Origin: Ricinus communis
Taxonomy: Eukaryota; Streptophyta; Magnoliopsida; Malpighiales; Euphorbiaceae
Direction of reading: 5' to 3'
Length of the DNA: 64,000 bases
Assembly (NCBI RefSeq): GCF_019578655.1
Contig: NC_063260.1
Coordinates: 18,038,723 to 18,102,722, forward strand
Part shown: positions 20,571 to 31,989 of the stretch, piece after piece
Position numbering within the stretch: the stretch's first letter is position 1
How the letters are laid out: every line of letters starts with the position of its first letter
Made by a program: the position numbers and the translations under genes
The notes under the pieces: generated by a model
Told to the model about the DNA's origin: nothing
Seen by the model: the letters and a program-made list of their open reading frames with translations, nothing else
Database searches by the model: none

Positions 20571-22834
20571 GTTGCTTGAAATTGTCTGAATTGTCTATGT
20601 TGTCCCCTTGCTTTTCTTCTTCCTTTTATCTCCATGAGGCTAAATTCTAAAACTATTATAGAAAGAGTTTTAAACAACTTCCAATTTAAATCTTATTTTC
20701 TCTACGTGAAGAAATAATTTGTTATGCAAAATAATCGTTATCCACCAATTTAATTAAAATAATTATATTTTAATTTTTTATTAAAAATTAGGCTTAATTT
20801 TAATCTGGTTTATTAATTATTTATGAACTAAAAAAAATATGTAAACAAGTGTTTTTTTTAGAGGATAGTGTTTATTTTCTTTGTTTTGAGAGAAAAAAAG
20901 AAAATGATATGTTTTGTGGTTATTAAAATCATTAAACTCTTTGATGCTATAACTTACAGGTAAGAGAAAAGAAATAAAAATAAAAGTGGAGAATTTACTA
21001 TAAAATTAAGGAGACAAAGACGAAAGATGCCAAGTAACCTCCCAGATAACCTTAAAAGAGGCATCATTAGTAGAAATGCCAAGAAGCTAATAAAACCTTC
21101 TTTTTTTTTTTCAGTTATTTACATCTAAAATTGCGGGGCTAAATAAGCTGCACCTTTTCTCTAAATTATTCTAATAAAAAATCTGGATTGAGAAGCTGTC
21201 TATAGCATTTTATTCATTTAATTAAATATTTTATTTTCACGTAATTAATTGAAATTTGTTATTTCTTTTAAATCAATTTTGAGTTCTTTATTCACCTAAT
21301 CTCATTTCTCCAATTAGGATTTTATCTATTTATATTATACATTCTATAATAAAATGTATAATATTTTTGGTGTGTTTCTTTTATTAATAAAATTTGAAGA
21401 TAAACGTATTTTGCTTCTCTCCAGCTTTCAGTATTTTTTTTAATGAACAGGTTAATGAAAATCTCTAATTTTTCTGATACTTGTGCAAAAATCAATAAAT
21501 TAATAGTAGATTATTTTTCACGTTTTCATAAAATTATTAGCACAGGTTTTACTGCATCACTTGCTTACTAATTACCATTTAAGAATGTTTAGTTTTAAGT
21601 GATAGATCAAGTAATTACTAGTTGAATAAAAATGGTAATATTTAACAACTAGAAAAAAACACTAAAATGAAGAGTCCTCCTCTACTCTCATATAAGCAAA
21701 AAAAAAAAAAAAAAGGTGAAGATAGCTGGTGTAAATAGAAGATACTATTGGTTGCTAATTAGCTACTTTCACAGATCTCAGAGACCACTGAATATTGAAT
21801 AGTCTTTGTCACATAATATTTAATGGCACCTCAAACCATATGCAGGGCCACCCTCCTTTCTCAACAAGGCACTTTCATTTACTGTCTTATTTGAGGAGGG
21901 TGGATTTGTACATTTTTAAGTCAATAAAAGATGCCATCCACTTGATATTGTTAAAGTGATATCATCAGTTTTCATTTTTGCTAACAAAAATGTGAAGAAA
22001 GCTGCAGATAGGACATAACAGAAAAGAAAAAAAGCGAGGAATAGACCAGACAAGACCTCCATGAGACTTGAGATGATGAGTTTGGTCTTATCATACAAAC
22101 GTACTGATCAATGCCATGCTTTGTCCTCTTATTTTTCACCCTCTCTTGTTTAAGTTGGATTTCCCTTTTGTATGCTGAGGGAAATCAACAAGCTCCTGCA
22201 TTTCCCAAAACATGAAGACAACCATAAATTTCTTTTTCTTTGTATTCTCTTACATCATTTTAGATATGAGAACAATTTGTGTTTGGACGAGATCCCTCTA
22301 GGCAACCAACACCATATTAGTTTTAAAAAAAGAAAACATGATTTCTCATGCGTAGTGTGAGTATATGGTGTTCTATATTTCAATCATGAAGAGATGTTTT
22401 CTTCTGCAATGAGTTGTTTTTTTTTTTTTTGGCTCTTTAGTTACTTATTTGTATTTCTATTCTCATGGACATTATGATGAAATAATGTGAAACATGGCTG
22501 TGATTAGATAGTGCTGAAGCATCATATTGCAAAATGTTGTGATCAAAACAAAAAAAGATTGGGACAAACTTCAGTATGCAATTTGGAAGAATTGTCACAA
22601 GGAGAAAAGGCTAGTTACAAGCATACATAAGGTTCAAGTTTTAAATACTCTAAAACATGAACAATATGCATGACTCTACAATTGAGTTTCAATAATTGCT
22701 ACAAGCTAAATTCATGTCTCAAATTTCTAACATATCGAAATTTCCCACTGTATGGTTCACACCTGAAGCTTGGATTTTCAGTTCAAATATCTGATGGCTG
22801 AAGTTTAGTGCATATCATATGATCTTTAGGCACA
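20571..22834. other. AT-rich intergenic stretch downstream of the ARP gene
   Basis: No gene or element is recognised. It has a near-perfect hairpin with 12-bp arms at 21332-21343 and 21353-21364, an A18 run at about 21697-21714 and a T run near 22420. The part next to 22834 should include the 3' UTR of the minus-strand ARP gene, but I see no clear poly(A) signal that I can assign. Confidence 0.5.
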
Positions 22835-23866
22835 TTAAAACCGACCAACACTGGTACCAGTAGCAGCAGTAGTCGCAGTACCATCACCACTATAATGAAC
22901 CCCAATCAGCTCAACAAGCTTTGAATGTTTACTACACCAAGCTTCCACTAGCTTTCCCTCTTTACTCTCAGCATCTCTTTGCAATGTACTTAACTGCTCT
23001 CTGTAATCATTCTCAATCCAACTCATAAAGGCCATCTCCTCTTCTCGCAAACACCTTATCTTTGCTTCTATCTCCTCTAATTTTTCCCTTTTCTTCCTCG
23101 CTTTCTCTGATTCCAACTGCTGCTCTAGCCTGCAAAGCCTCCATGTGGCTTCCTTCTTATGTTGCATCCAGCTCTGCCTGGCCTCTTCCAACTCCTTGCA
23201 ATACTGCACCAAAGTACCCATAGCAGCGGATACAGTACTTGTGGTAGCGGAAGACGACAAAGACGACTCGGCATTCATCCAAACCGACCCAAGAGAAAGA
23301 ACAGGGTCTGGAGTAGGGTCAGGGTCTGGAGAAGGGTCAGGCATGAGAGAAAAAGAAGATGCAGATGAGGAAGAAGAAGATTGGAAATGCACTAGTTTTG
23401 GCTGAACGTACTTCTCCGCAAAAGTCTCTAGAATATGATCATACCTACACTCTGGAATAATACTACTACTATTATTATTATTATTATTATTATTATTGTT
23501 AATATCCTTGTGTTGTTGGTGCTGGTCCGAATTCTTGATCTTTAATTGCTTTTCCTTAAAAACCTCCCACCATTTACCGAGCCTCTTAGCAGTGCGACCA
23601 GGGACTTCACTGGCAATCTTTTTCCACTTATTACCGTACTTAGCCTGTAAAGAAATGACAAGGGCTTGTTCCTCAGGTGTTAGAGATCCTTTCTTGATGC
23701 CTGGTTTCAGGTAATTCTTCCAACGTTCAAGGCAAGACTTGGGGTCACGGTTGATGGGTTTAGACATGCGTTGGGAGATGAGGTTCCATTCTTTTGGTCC
23801 GTATTGCTTGACGTATGCTTTGAGTAGTGCGTCTTCCTCTGGCTGCCAACGTTGCCTCTCCTTCAT
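22835..23866 (-). CDS. AS1: ARP-family R2R3 MYB transcription factor (ASYMMETRIC LEAVES1/PHANTASTICA-like)
   Basis: This 343-residue intronless gene begins MKERQRW, the usual ARP start. The R2 repeat is at about 4-53 (Trp7, Trp27, Trp49) and R3 at about 57-105 (Trp81, Trp99), with the family-specific block [19 protein letters not shown] and [20 protein letters not shown]. An Asn run (123-132), a Ser run (163-170) and an Asp-Pro repeat (177-188) form a low-complexity linker. A charged coiled-coil (about 223-310) with [11 protein letters not shown] and HKKEATWRL matches the conserved ARP C-terminal domain. ARP proteins act in the nucleus with AS2-type LOB proteins to repress KNOX genes in leaf primordia. 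The length is slightly below Arabidopsis AS1 (367 residues). The shortened, divergent linker and the changed extreme C terminus suggest a paralogue rather than the strict orthologue. It is the only intact host gene in the window. Confidence 0.9.
   Translation of the reverse strand: MKERQRWQPEEDALLKAYVKQYGPKEWNLISQRMSKPINRDPKSCLERWKNYLKPGIKKGSLTPEEQALVISLQAKYGNKWKKIASEVPGRTAKRLGKWWEVFKEKQLKIKNSDQHQQHKDINNNNNNNNNNSSSIIPECRYDHILETFAEKYVQPKLVHFQSSSSSSASSFSLMPDPSPDPDPTPDPVLSLGSVWMNAESSLSSSATTSTVSAAMGTLVQYCKELEEARQSWMQHKKEATWRLCRLEQQLESEKARKKREKLEEIEAKIRCLREEEMAFMSWIENDYREQLSTLQRDAESKEGKLVEAWCSKHSKLVELIGVHYSGDGTATTAATGTSVGRF
23459..23504. repeat. Trinucleotide (ATT/AAT) microsatellite inside the ARP gene
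   Basis: About eleven ATT units plus related ACT units encode the Asn run on the minus strand. Length variation here would change the protein without shifting the frame. Confidence 0.8.
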
Positions 23867-24200
23867 CTCCTCATTTTTCTCTCTTTCGTTTTTTGTTTTT
23901 TAAATGTCTGGACGCTAATGATCCATTTAGGAAGGCATATTGGAGCTGTTGAAGCAGAGCATGGAATTTGGAAAGAGTGGATATGACATAAAATGAAACA
24001 AAACCAAAAAGAAATCAAAGAAGTGTTGCTGAAGTGCAGGTGGGACGGTTTGGTGTTTTGGACTCTTAAAAAGGGAATTTCTATTCTATGGAGCTACAGA
24101 CTACGACCAAAATGAAATGATAGGGGGAGTGAACTCAAACAAACGCGTGTTTGGCGATCGTGGTGTCCACGTACATTTCAAATGACAGCCTCTAACCTTT
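23867..24200 (-). promoter_or_regulatory. AS1: 5' flank of the ARP gene
   Basis: The sequence directly upstream of the start codon is A/G-rich on the coding strand and probably 5' UTR. No TATA box or intron signal stands out. Arabidopsis AS1 has a 5'-UTR intron, but I cannot show one here. Confidence 0.35.
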
Positions 24201-25112
24201 TTCCTTTTTAACCGGAAATTTTTTTGAAAAAATAATAAAAATATCCATATAATTTTTCTTTTTTATAAAAAATATGGGGTAACTTTATTTTTATTCTTAC
24301 TGTGGTTTTTAACTTCTTTTAAAATTATAATTTCAACTATTTTGTTAAATTATATATGTAGTCACCTAAAATAAACTATAAAATTTTAATTTATTTAATT
24401 CATATAGACGAGTCTCATTACATAAGCCAAATTAGATCCAAAGTCTTTATATGTTATAATTCAGCTTCTTTAGTAATTATTAAGCCCAAATATATTCATT
24501 CAAGCTGAATAAACTGAATTATATTAATGAACATTGAACTTAAATCTAATTCTGTATCCTAAGCCAAAATGTCTTGAATAACAGGACTGAAAAATAAGTA
24601 CTTTTATCACGTATCAAATTTTTTCACATTTAAACAATGGCTTGTTCTCGGGCAAATTGAATATAATAAAATATGAAGAGATGACAAATTTTTTTTTCAA
24701 CAAATAGATGTCAAATAATTCAGAGAGTAATCATTTATATCATCACAATCTACAACCATTAGCCATATGGCTCTATTCTGAAACAAAATATCAACTTTTA
24801 TGGTAATTTCTTAATAAGAAGTACAAGGATTATTTTTTAATTGTTTCAAAAAATTAAAAAAATAATCGAAAAACAATCATACTATATTTTTAAAAAATAA
24901 AAATAATAATATTTTTAAAAAGATTTATACAATAAGAATAATTATTTTGTGTTAATTTTAGAATAATTTTGAAAAGTTTTTAAAACTTTTTGCCTAAACT
25001 CGAGTATATATACTGAAGTGATATATGATTGACACATATTCATTTATTATAAATAATAAATTTATATATTAAAATATAAAATACTTGTACATTCGTATCA
25101 TTCCTTTATTAG

Positions 25113-25166
<54 letters not shown>

Positions 25167-26095
25167 AATCTAAATAAAATTCTTCAGCTGAGTAATTCTT
25201 ATTTATAAAATGTATTCATCACAACGAATAAAAAAATAACATATATAAATAAATATATTATATTTTATATAAAATAATAAAATATTATTATTTGAAATTA
25301 ATAAATATAAACTAATTATGTACGTTTTAACCTATAGATTAGGTAAAGAATTTTCTTTGTTATTTTTAGGTGTCGGCTCTTAGTTATATTAGCAAATGGG
25401 TAAAATTCTTTTGGCAATATTAGTCAGACGGTAATCTGTTTCTTGTGGTAATGTTAGTCAGACTGGAGGAATGAGAGAGAACTACGCTTATGAGTAGTGT
25501 GTTAGTGCGAGTGAGAAAGATGCGATTCACTGGCTAGTAAAATAATAGGCGAGAAGAGACATGGAAAACTTGGTCTTATCTTCGCTTATATATTAAATTA
25601 ATAAATAATTAATATATATTTATTAATTTTAAATAATAAAATATATGTTAATTATTTAATATTAAAATATAAAATATATAAATATATATTATTTTTTATT
25701 AATTATAATGTTATATATTAAATTTAGATAAAAAATTTCTCATAAAAAATAAAATTAAACAATAGAAAGAAAGAATGAATTCTTTTCTGATTCTTTATGA
25801 ACTCAAGTTAGAAATCATAGGTTTTTGAGACGAGGGTGATAATGCTTTTAACAAATCATATTATTTTTTTTATCTCATATATATATATATACTATCAAGT
25901 CAATAAGAAATAATATAATATTAAATATTTAAAATGGGTGTTAATTATTCATCATTCAATTTTTGAATGTGTTTATTGGCTGAACATGAATTTTGATTTT
26001 TCCGGACTGAACCAAAATACTATTTTGAAAAATATTAGAATTGAAATAATTAAAATTTTCTTACATTAAACTATATAAAAATAAAAATATTTTAC
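24201..26095. other. AT-rich intergenic stretch
   Basis: No gene is recognised. It contains a long AT microsatellite (25115-25164) and several short A/T-rich repeats. Confidence 0.6.
25115..25164. repeat. (AT)25 microsatellite
   Basis: Fifty uninterrupted bases of alternating A and T. Confidence 0.95.
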
Positions 26096-26099
26096 TATT

Positions 26100-26670
26100 A
26101 TAGTACGACATTAATCAATAATAAAAACTGAACAAGAACTGTATTAAAACTGAAACATATTGTACCAATCAAAATCGACATTATTCTCACAAAGGATTTA
26201 CAACAGACTGTTATTTTGGAAATCTCCTTTATCAATTTAATTATTCCCTTCAAAGTAACAATTGCTGGTATCATTTTTAAAACTAAAGATTCAAATATTA
26301 TTTTTCCTTTTTTAGAAAAACTCAAGAAAAGAAATCTCAATCTTCTAAAAGCTCACTCAATTTATAATTTTGAGATAAATGCTTTAATTAAAGGAAAACA
26401 AACCCAGCTTTTTCATCTAAAACAAGATATGAGTTTGAAAAGAATCCAAAGTCAATTGCAAAATGATTTTGTCCAAAGAAGAATTTCTGATTTATAAAAG
26501 AAAATAAAAAAAGAAGTTTGTTCTGATTTTCCTAATGCTTTTTGAAAAAGAAAACAGCATATGATGGATTTACCATATGAAAAAGATTTTTAGTGAAAAA
26601 TAAATTCCTATCAAAGCTAGGCGTATCCAAATGAATGAAACTCTTGAAAGACTTATGTGCTAGGAAGGTA
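26100..26670 (+). pseudogene. Endogenous pararetrovirus (Caulimoviridae-like) polyprotein fragment
   Basis: A 94-codon stretch (26216-26497) and its broken continuation resemble the region between protease and the start of reverse transcriptase in plant pararetroviruses. It has a FHLKQ-type segment and, after several stops, a PNAF, a LPYEKDF and a RRIQMNETLE-type segment in the order seen in those viruses. Stops and frame changes follow 26497, and the RT catalytic core is missing. A short piece near 26760-26815 (IQELQKEIKTIK) may come from another part of the same virus, which would mean rearrangement. This is a dead remnant. Assignment to a genus is not possible from this piece. Confidence 0.6.
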
Positions 26671-26815
26671 GTTTGTTCTTTCGGAGTTGGTAAGTAGCTA
26701 ATTTTTTGTAAGAAAACTTTGTATCATCTTTAGAGATATAGAGACTGTCTCTACCCTCTCTTCACCATCACCATCTGACTATTCAAGAACTCCAAAAAGA
26801 AATCAAAACTATTAA

Positions 26816-27396
26816 AATATAATATTTTAAAGAACATATAAGATTTTAATAATATAATAATAAAAAACATTTTAAGAATACTTATTAATTAATATTAACA
26901 TTATATAAATTAATACTAAATACGAGTTAGTATTATTATTTTATAAATTAAAAATAATTGCATAATTCGAAAAATAATTTATTAGTTATATAATATTAAA
27001 AATATATTAGAGTATATTACTTTTAATATTAAAATTATTATCTAATTAAAAATATAACTTATTAATTAATAAATTGATAAAAGAAACTATAAACGTAAGT
27101 ATAAATTTGAATTCTAAGAGTCTGAAATAAATATATATGTCAAAATAATTTTTTTATATTAAAAATAGTAATATATATATATAAAAATTATGTTTCAAAA
27201 TTTTTTAAAAATATTATATATATATATGTGAATTTTTTAAAAGATTAAAGGTGAAATTTGAGAAAAATAAATGATAGGCCGTAAACTTTTCTTTTGAGAA
27301 ATAATGATAGGGCCGTAATCGACTTTTCTTAAATAGTTAAAAACTTTCTCTTTCTTTTTCTTTTATATACGTTGATACGCTGCCAATTTTGGGAGA
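26816..27396. other. AT-rich stretch without recognised features
   Basis: Very high A+T with short TATATA runs and no coding potential that I can see. Confidence 0.6.
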
Positions 27397-27421
27397 GGGG
27401 GGGGGGGGGGGGGGGGGGGGG
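27397..27421. repeat. G25 homopolymer
   Basis: An uninterrupted run of 25 G on the plus strand, preceded by GGGAGA. Its length may be inaccurate because sequencing and assembly often err in such runs. Confidence 0.85.
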
Positions 27422-27780
27422 CATAGAGACCCATCAACGCAATTTTCGGATCTATAAGATGGGTGGGAGCTCCCCTATCCTATCCAGCTATCTATCTTTC
27501 TATATGCGTTGGCAATTTTAAACAGAAAAATAATATCTCTCTTATGCGTTGCGTGCCAGCAGCAAATTTTTTGGCCTTTAGCCTGCGACTCACTGAAAGC
27601 ACTTAGCGGTAAAGACCACTATGCTAACGCTCAGTTGCTGTGCTGTGCTAAGCCCGTATAGTTCGGCCAGCCTGTGTACTTTTATGCCTGTCAAGGGTTT
27701 CTCACATTTCCTATTGTAGGTGTAGTAAAGGAGAACGTACCTTCGATACCCACTTTATTGTAGTGTCAAATTTAATACAA
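27422..27780. other. GC-richer block of unknown origin
   Basis: Base composition is clearly higher in G+C than its surroundings. On the minus strand the stretch at about 27650-27590 has a GTTAGCATAGTGG sequence resembling a tRNA-type A box. A TTCGATACC on the plus strand near 27747 resembles part of a B box, but in the opposite orientation. A degraded tRNA-derived SINE is possible. I do not recognise the sequence otherwise. Confidence 0.25.
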
Positions 27781-28199
27781 TATGTCTTATCTATTATTTA
27801 TTCCTTTTTCTTTTTTCTTCTTACATATTTAATCTCTAAGGTTAAAAACAAAGGTTATATTCATTGCTCTTGCACTAGTATTTCTAGTTAAATAGTCTAT
27901 CCTATAATAAATCACACTTCTATATGCTAAATATCTATTTCTCGACAATTATACTTATTTTTGAGCTAGACAGAAATTAAAATAAAAAAGTAATGATTAG
28001 TTATCAAATATCTTTTCATAGTGTAAAAATTTATGATTTTGACATCTCTTTTCTTTTAAAAGTTTTCAAGAATTTGAAAGAAGAAATTAAGAAAAAGAAA
28101 GAGTACTTATTTTTATTTCCTTTTAAATCATAAAAATGATAAGCATAATAGAATTTTTAATTTTATCACATTATGTTTATATTTAAATTTAGCACTGGT

Positions 28200-29210
28200 T
28201 AAGTCTATTAAATTTGGTCACGCCAATAGAGAAAGTTTATTTGATGTTGATTCAAATCCTGAAGCTTATGGATTCGGCTCGTATCTGGATTCCTGATCCA
28301 TATGTAAATTTTCGACTCATTGGCCAAGAGTTGGTTTAATAATCCTTAAAGATTGTTGATATATGATAAATGAGGAAACAAGAAGGTGCAAAGCAGTTAC
28401 GGAATCAATCTGGAAGCTTGAAGCACGTCCTTAAGAAGTGAGAAGAAAGGAGTACAAGTGTCAGCCAATAAAAAAATGGTGTGCAAATGAAGCACAAGAA
28501 AGAAAAAGCTTGTTTATAATATGTGAGCTAGGAAGTTGAGAAAAAGCATGAAGTGAAGTGAAATGTGAATAGAAAATTGAGAAGAGTAAGGAAGTTATAA
28601 ATCTTATCAACAATGTGCAAAATGTAAAAAGCAACAGTACATGCTCTTAAGGTAAGGAGTTAATGGAGGATCAAGCCAAGGATGAAGAATATATTGGAGC
28701 ATCTGTCAAGCCATGGCTGTCTATAAATAAGTAAGGACCCCCTATTGAGAAAATTCCAACCAACCAACCAATCAAACAAAACATACCTAGAGTCTATAAA
28801 CCTAATCTTTACATTTATCCTTATATTAAAAAGCTATCCTCAGATTAGAACAACAATCCTTAAACTAGACTAGCAATCCTTAGTATAGTTAAGCAATCCT
28901 CAACTTTAGTTTACAGTATATTTAAAGCACTCATGTGTTTCGCAGCATTCAATAATTTCTGTAAGTCAATTACTTTATGCAATCAAATTTTTGAAGTTTT
29001 TCAGATACTGTTTCAATATTTATTTATTGTAATTAAATTCTTTAGCTTACATATTTACATCATCACGCTTAGCTTACAGTAATTTAGCTCTTAGCTTTAT
29101 TTCTTAAGCTCACTTTTACATCATTAGCTTATAATTACATGTTCATAGCTCAATTTTACATCCTTAACTCATTATTAGATTAATCTTTAGCTCATTAATA
29201 AGCTCTGCGT
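28200..29210 (+). other. Promoter-like non-coding stretch, possible LTR or pararetrovirus leader
   Basis: There is no gene. CTATAAATAAG near 28721-28731 is a good TATA box, followed by a CAACCAACCAACCAATC tract and a leader-like stretch rich in CAATCCT repeats (about 28849-28905). From about 29040 to 29200 a loose repeat of AGCTTA or AGCTCA with TTACATC occurs. It could be an old LTR or the intergenic promoter region of a pararetrovirus. No matching second LTR is visible. Confidence 0.3.
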
Positions 29211-31220
29211 CACCATATAAAAATAATATTTAGCGACAGAGAAAGGTGGACAATATCGCTAAATGGATTTAATGATGACATAGTGACAAACAGCCTTTAA
29301 TGAAAAAATATATACACGTTGGTAAAAGCAGTGACGACAAATGCTGTTACTAACAGTTAAGAATACCATTGCAACTGGTGTAGCCAAGAATTGCCTCGTA
29401 TCTCAATTTATCGACGTGAACTTGATGTTGGTAATCTATTGCTAAATCTCATCACTAGGTCATCGCTCTTGTTTTGATTTTTAAAAAATAAAAAACATCA
29501 TTATTTCGTTGCTATTTGTTTTATTTGTTAAAATAAATATTTAATAGCTGCCATTAAATGTAAAGTATTATTTTTTAAAAAAATTAATTAGAATATTGTA
29601 TTTAATGTTAATGATATTATAATAATTAAAAAATTGAAATGAAAACTAAAATTATGAAATTGTAAAATTTAAATAATTATATATAAAAGTATATAATAAA
29701 ATTAATGAACTAGAAAAATATTATACTATACAGTATAAAAAAAAAAGCCTAATTAGAGGTGGTGAAGGAGGAGTCGTCCTGGTCCTTAATTGGAGGATTA
29801 AGGGGTAGCAGTGGCTGACATATCAACTGGCGGAGTAAGCGTAGATGATGGAATGCTGCCAGCCCAAACATGCGAACTATGTGATGCATCCTCTGCTCTA
29901 AATTTGCTATGCAGGTGCCATACTCCTGATCCACCTCCACTTATAGCTCGCGTTTGAGTGCCTCCGGTGAGTGTTCGAATGTAGTGCTGCTGCAACTACC
30001 GGGCTGGGTGAAGGTGTGCACCTCTAAATCAAGCCCGTAGATGCGCTGCTTCTCCCCCCTTTGACGGCTTCGACAAACATTTGTGACATATCAACCGGTG
30101 GAGGCTCCGAAGAACCTTCGCTAGGTTGAGATGCAACAACTGCCCGTGCCTCAACAATATCCTATATTAGACACAAATTAAAGTTATTAAATAAAATAAT
30201 TAATAATTAGTTATTTAGGAATAATAATAGTTATTTATAACTTATAAGTAACTTATGGCAATTTGCTGGGACTTGCTATTAATAAAATGCCTATCGTTCT
30301 TACTATGCAACCGCGACTTAACTCTCTGGCTTGAACAAAATAAAGTAGGTTAGATTTAAAATAATTATAGGTTATAAATAGAATTAATAATTTTAAATAA
30401 ACAACTGAAATTCATTAATTGTTACTAGTGCATGTCTGTGGTCGATGGCCAATCTCGACTCAGTAGTGTGACGAATAGAGCCTGTACCAAGGCCAACAAC
30501 CTCACTAAGATGGTTCTTGTTGTGTGTCTCAGAGGCAGCCTTTAGCTCGGGCTTCTTCTAATAGTCAGTCTAGTGAGCCCATGTGTCCTCCGAGACACAT
30601 CGAGACCGCTTCCTGCTTCTCTTCCAACTGGATACCATGTCGCACTATCTCTCAGCTGCCTGCTTATTTCAAGCAGATCGGAGCTGGTCCTCGTATCTAA
30701 GATCCCAACTGAAAAAAATCTACAAATAAAAAAATAAAATGTTAATGTTAATCATTTGTAAATATTAAATTAAATTACAATTATAATATGTATTATCTTC
30801 TACTCTCAATGAAGTACGAGTTCTTTGCCTCCTTAGGCATGAACCTCCATACGTACCTTTCGTGCTCTATAGCGTTCTTGAAGATTTTTGTGGCCTTCGC
30901 CGAACACAAATGAGAAGGTACCAGCCTGTATACAAGAATAAAATGCAATTAGTTTATCTAAGCATAATTATTTGCATAAATTATCAATATAAATAAATAA
31001 TTAATTTGATTACATGTCATTTTCATTCCAAATCTAGGGCTTCGAACTCCTAGGCATCATATTTAGCGCTTACATTTAGCCATCGGTAAACTATCGTCGC
31101 CAGTCTGTCAGATATTATCGCAAAATTCTGTGCCAATATAGCTGTTGCCATGTCGTAGGTATGTTGTCACTACTAAGCGATAGATCATGTCCGTCGCTAA
31201 ACGTAGAAGTTCATGTAGTG
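29211..31220 (-). mobile_element. Degraded non-autonomous CACTA (En/Spm-like) transposon
   Basis: The right end, read on the minus strand from 31220, starts CACTACATGAA and continues to TTTAGCGACGG. The left end at 29211 starts CACCATATAA and continues to TTTAGCGACAG. These are imperfect terminal inverted repeats of CACTA type. Subterminal TAGCGAC/GCTAAAT motifs occur near both ends (29232, 29265, 29440, 31193). Flanking triplets CGT and CAT would be a diverged 3-bp duplication. Minus-strand fragments resemble the accessory plant-transposase ORF of this superfamily: a HMGS-type stretch near 30550-30590, a KIFKNAIEHERY-type stretch near 30880, and a leucine/histidine-rich segment at 29749-29940. 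No catalytic transposase core is visible. Confidence 0.6.
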
Positions 31221-31985
31221 CATGTTGATTTGGCAAAACTGTCTCTTTATTACATACACAATCATCTAGATTAGAAGTTAAATGGTTACGAATTTATATT
31301 TATTACATCCATAGTAATTATTTGAGTTAATCAGGCTCTAGTACGCTCAATAATCTATCGTACGTGAAATGGCCAAATACTGACCAAACAATAATTTTGG
31401 CATGCCGAGTAAGACACTTCATACATAGTGCTTCCACACTCTTTTTTATTTTATTTTTATGAGTTTCGAACTTATGGCTCCAAAAACCAGAAGTGTTTTA
31501 GGAAATGTTACTAGGTCTTAGGATGCAGAGGATGCGCCTATGATAGCAGAGCATAATACTCATGTTCTTCACTTAGTTTAAAAAATCGAATAGAGAAGGG
31601 AGAAAAGCCTAAATCCTCAACATTCTTGCTCTTAAGGCAAGGAAGTTCACCAAAACCCAGTAGGACCTAATGTTGCAAATCCAAGCAACAACTTTCTCTC
31701 ATTCCTTAATGTTGCTAATCCTACTAGTTACTTTGATATTCTAGAAGGTCTAAGGAAGTAGAGTGATGAAGTACTGAAGACTATGGGAGAACATACCAAA
31801 CACCTTAATGGAGATTTTTCACGGTTGTGCATAAAGTATATCAAGTCTAGTAGCACCAGTGCACTAGATGAATTCCTCAATTGAGTTTGTCCACAAGCAT
31901 CATTAACATTCATCCCAATTCTACAATGGGCTGAGGAGTTCTTATTGTAAAACCTATTAGATACCATGACGAGGAGCTTGGGGGC
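31221..31985. other. Unclassified stretch with broken ORF traces
   Basis: A plus-strand start at about 31454 gives MAPKTRSVLGNV before a stop, a start often seen in retroelement gag genes. Other short open pieces continue to about 31950. No domain is recognised and the frames are interrupted often, so I only note a possible gag-like remnant. Confidence 0.25.
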
Positions 31986-31989
31986 AATC

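Noticed and set aside
25115..25164. AT run as a replication origin or matrix attachment site
   Set aside because: A long AT microsatellite alone is not evidence for either.
27590..27660. tRNA gene on the minus strand
   Set aside because: Only an A-box-like sequence is present. I could not fold a cloverleaf with an anticodon arm and the B box is absent on that strand.
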